From assembly GCA_945949035.1 (NCBI GenBank), contig CAMFDH010000060.1, positions 1 to 7,701 of the forward strand: 7,701 nucleotides of DNA, written 5' to 3'. Shown here piece by piece: positions 6,125-7,701 of the stretch; position 1 is the stretch's first letter; each line of letters begins with the position of its first letter. The notes under the pieces are model-generated. The model saw only the letters and a list, made by a program, of their open reading frames with translations, did no database searches and had not been told where the DNA came from. The position numbers and the translations under genes are program-made. The DNA comes from an uncultured Actinomyces sp. GTDB taxonomy: Bacteria; Actinomycetota; Actinomycetes; Actinomycetales; Actinomycetaceae.

Positions 6125-6140
6125 GGTGGCATGAGTCACC
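6125..6140 (-). terminator. Weak hairpin after the stand-alone acetyltransferase gene
   Basis: On the - strand GGTGAC-TCAT-GCCACC forms a short stem with one mismatch, 20 bases after the TAG, followed by TCTTTTC. It is a poor stem with a modest T run, possibly ending the acetyltransferase transcript or leaving it to continue into the tRNA. Confidence 0.3.
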
Positions 6141-6160
6141 GGTTCCGCTTTCACCGCAGA

Positions 6161-6724
6161 CTAGGCGCTCTTTGCCCAGGGCTGGCGGGCCCAGTCCGAC
6201 CTCAGAAGTGAATGTTGCCACTGACGTTCCACGCCATGCTCCCCGACCGGTTTGCGACGGACACCTTCGGGGACAAACCCGAGCAGGCGAGCCACCTTCC
6301 GAGACTGGTAGTTCCCAACCCGGGCGAAGTGCATAATCCGCAGCGCTCCAAGGGTGTTGAATGCAAAATTGATGGCCAGGTAGTTTGCCAACTGCATCAA
6401 GCCCCGACCCCGGTAGTCCGCCCTCATCCAGTACCCAATCTCCCAGGCACCAGCCCCGCGATCTCTGAGATCCAGAACCCCAATCAGGTCCCCAGGTGAG
6501 TCCTCGAGACAGATGGCCCAAACGGGCAGACCCCTGGCCCAGTTCTTCTCGGCAAACTCGCTGAGGAAGCGCTCCGCCGAATCACGGGTATACCCCCCAC
6601 TTCGCCAGGGCAGCCACCTCAAGAAAAGGGGGTCATCGCATGCCGCCCTGATCTGTTCAAGGTCGGCGGTGCCAAGGGGGCGCAACAGAAGTCCGTGGCC
6701 CCGAAGTGATTCTTCTTCATCCAT
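6161..6724 (-). CDS. GNAT family N-acetyltransferase (RimJ/RimL type)
   Basis: The protein has 187 residues from the ATG at 6724-6722; the frame is open further, with an ATG at 6772 and a GTG at 6805 (214 residues), none with a good ribosome site. The 6724 start begins just before the first conserved strand (GLLLRPLGTADLEQI) and has AGGA three bases upstream; this choice is uncertain. GNAT marks are FLRWLPWRSGGYT (34-46), the acetyl-CoA binding segment GYWMRADYRGRGLMQLA (97-113), and the C-terminal NYQSRKVARLLGFVPEGVRR (138-157). It should transfer acetyl from acetyl-CoA to an amine, on a protein N-terminus or a small molecule; the target is unknown. It is a clear paralogue of the GNAT half of the fusion protein at 4142-5305, matching at the R-W-L-P-W, G-[FY]-W-M and FVPEGVRR motifs, but lacks the pyrophosphohydrolase domain. 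It is divergent from argC. Confidence 0.85.
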   Translation of the reverse strand: MDEEESLRGHGLLLRPLGTADLEQIRAACDDPLFLRWLPWRSGGYTRDSAERFLSEFAEKNWARGLPVWAICLEDSPGDLIGVLDLRDRGAGAWEIGYWMRADYRGRGLMQLANYLAINFAFNTLGALRIMHFARVGNYQSRKVARLLGFVPEGVRRKPVGEHGVERQWQHSLLRSDWARQPWAKSA

Positions 6725-6830
6725 CGGTCCTAGTCTGACAGTTCTTGCCCAGGTGCTGAGCTGAAGTTTCATGAGATCCAGGCCGAGCGGGTCGCTGTGA
6801 CGCACCTCAGTATCAGCAGGTGAGCGTCAG

Positions 6831-6882
6831 AGTAGGTTCTATGTGCATACACGCATAATATTCATTGAGGTCGGAACCTACT
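6831..6882. promoter_or_regulatory. Dyad and AT-rich promoter-like region upstream of argC
   Basis: AGTAGGTTC (6831-6839) is repeated perfectly inverted as GAACCTACT (6874-6882). The centre is AT-rich, with CATAAT on the + strand (6854-6859) and TATTAT on the - strand (6861-6856), both close to a -10 consensus. Half-sites TGCAT (6844-6848) and ATTCA (6860-6864) resemble ArgR-box halves, but their spacing (11 bases) is not that of the usual box. A second + strand choice is TTGAGG (6865-6870) with TATGGA (6887-6892), 16 bases apart. The region separates argC from the divergent GNAT gene and probably carries promoter and operator for one or both. Confidence 0.4.
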
Positions 6883-6907
6883 GATTTATGGATGCCGGCA
6901 CAACTAC

Positions 6908-6914
6908 AAGGAGG
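6908..6914 (+). promoter_or_regulatory. Ribosome binding site of argC
   Basis: AAGGAGG is a near-perfect Shine-Dalgarno sequence, six bases before TTG at 6921. It decides that this gene starts with TTG. Confidence 0.85.
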
Positions 6915-6920
6915 AACCCC

Positions 6921-7701
6921 TTGACGCTAACTGCCGCTGTCGCTGGGGCATCTGGCTATGCCGGAGGTGAGGTTTTGCGCCTCCTTTCCGGCCACCCTGA
7001 CATATCCATCGGGGCTGTCACAGCACATTCAAACGCCGGAGAATCGGTCGGATCCGTTCAACCCCACCTGCGCTCCCTCGCTGACAGAGTTTTCGTCGAG
7101 ACGACAGCAAGCAACCTGGCGGGCCACGACGTCGTTTTCCTCGCTCTCCCCCACGGCCACTCGGGCACCCTGGCAGATGAGATCGCGGCACTCTCACCCG
7201 ATACCCTCCTGGTCGACTGCGGAGCCGATCATCGACTTCATTCCACAAGCGCTTGGGAGAGCTTCTACGGTGGGGCGTTCAATGCACCCTGGAGCTACGG
7301 GGTTCCGGAGCTGCTTGTCAACGGGCAGAAGCAGCGGGAGAACCTGCGCTCCACCAAGCGCATTGCTGCTCCGGGATGTAACGCTTCGACCGTGGCCCTT
7401 GCGCTCGCCCCCGGTGTCGCTTCCGACCTCATTGAGTCGCGTGACATCGTCGCCTCCCTGGCAGTCGGCCCCTCGGGCGCTGGTAAAGCCCTGCGCACGA
7501 ACCTACTGGCTGCGGAGATCATGGGTTCAGCCAGCCCCTACGCGGTTGGTGGTGTACACCGGCACATCCCGGAGATCGAGCAGGCGCTCAGTGAGACGAG
7601 TGAGTCTCTTCCTCAGGTGAGGGTGTCGTTCACGCCCGCCCTCGTCCCCATGTCCCGCGGGATCCTGGCTATCTGTACCGCCCCGGTCAAGGCGGGTGTT
7701 A
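6921..7701 (+). CDS. argC: N-acetyl-gamma-glutamyl-phosphate reductase, N-terminal part
   Basis: The TTG at 6921 opens a frame that runs off the window after 260 residues; a full enzyme has roughly 340-350. It reduces N-acetylglutamyl 5-phosphate to the semialdehyde with NADPH, third step of arginine biosynthesis, in the cytosol. The N-terminus [17 protein letters not shown] (6-22) is the NADP-binding fold. HNAG-like loop [10 protein letters not shown] (35-44), [10 protein letters not shown] (73-82), VDCGADHRL (98-106) and YGVPEL (126-131) are family blocks. The catalytic Cys is Cys153 in AAPGCNAST, and the [12 protein letters not shown] block (210-221) holds the catalytic His. The protein is intact as far as visible. 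In many actinobacteria argC heads an argCJBDFRGH-type operon, so argJ is expected to the right. A 220-residue open frame at 6958-7620 is only a shadow in another frame. Confidence 0.96.
   Translation, partial: MTLTAAVAGASGYAGGEVLRLLSGHPDISIGAVTAHSNAGESVGSVQPHLRSLADRVFVETTASNLAGHDVVFLALPHGHSGTLADEIAALSPDTLLVDCGADHRLHSTSAWESFYGGAFNAPWSYGVPELLVNGQKQRENLRSTKRIAAPGCNASTVALALAPGVASDLIESRDIVASLAVGPSGAGKALRTNLLAAEIMGSASPYAVGGVHRHIPEIEQALSETSESLPQVRVSFTPALVPMSRGILAICTAPVKAGV

Noticed and set aside
5890..6160. Inverted 11-base match (5890-5900 with 6150-6160) flanking the tRNA-Leu
   Set aside because: Matches of this length are expected several times by chance in a window of this size, and there is no integrase or element border beside them.
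6958..7620. 220-residue + strand frame
   Set aside because: It lies inside argC in another frame, is Ser/Arg/Pro-rich without family motifs, and argC is clearly real.

Overview
The window looks like chromosomal DNA from a fairly GC-rich actinobacterium. The codon choice, the GTG and TTG starts, the acidic 'primosomal-like' small protein and the kind of housekeeping genes present all point that way. Actinomycetaceae is a guess from general gene resemblance, not a measurement. There is no phage, transposon, CRISPR or plasmid signal.

Layout. (1) Positions 1-387, + strand: the 3' end of an aldo/keto reductase gene that enters from outside the window. (2) Positions 379-544: a convergent junction with hairpins and a weak candidate small ORF. 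(3) Positions 545-5577, all on the - strand, read from right to left: a small single-pass membrane protein (5577-5389), an acetyltransferase fused to a MazG/PRA-PH-type nucleotide pyrophosphohydrolase domain (5305-4142), an M3 zinc oligopeptidase (4135-2081), an FAD-dependent NDH-2/FSP1-like oxidoreductase (2008-911), and a small protein with a very acidic tail (865-545). The gaps are 83, 6, 72 and 45 bases. The acetyltransferase fusion and peptidase genes are almost certainly one transcription unit; the others may join it. (4) Positions 5691-5867, + strand: a 58-residue gene with a helix-hairpin-helix-like end and a promoter-like hexamer placed as for leaderless transcription. (5) Positions 5879-6033: a hairpin region and a tRNA-Leu(GAG) gene on the - strand with its terminator. 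(6) Positions 6161-6724, - strand: a stand-alone acetyltransferase, a paralogue of the domain in the fusion. (7) Positions 6806-6920: a divergent control region with a 9-bp dyad. (8) Position 6921 to the window end, + strand: argC, starting with TTG and truncated by the window edge.

How the genes fit together. The central cluster mixes peptide turnover (M3 peptidase), small-molecule or protein acetylation, nucleotide clean-up and quinone/NADH-type redox. No single pathway links them firmly, so it reads as a housekeeping or stress cluster. argC is probably the first gene of an arginine biosynthesis operon continuing to the right. The most unusual items are the GNAT-pyrophosphohydrolase fusion, its nearby paralogue that shares a 21-base identical stretch, the overlooked 58-residue gene, and the dyad upstream of argC.
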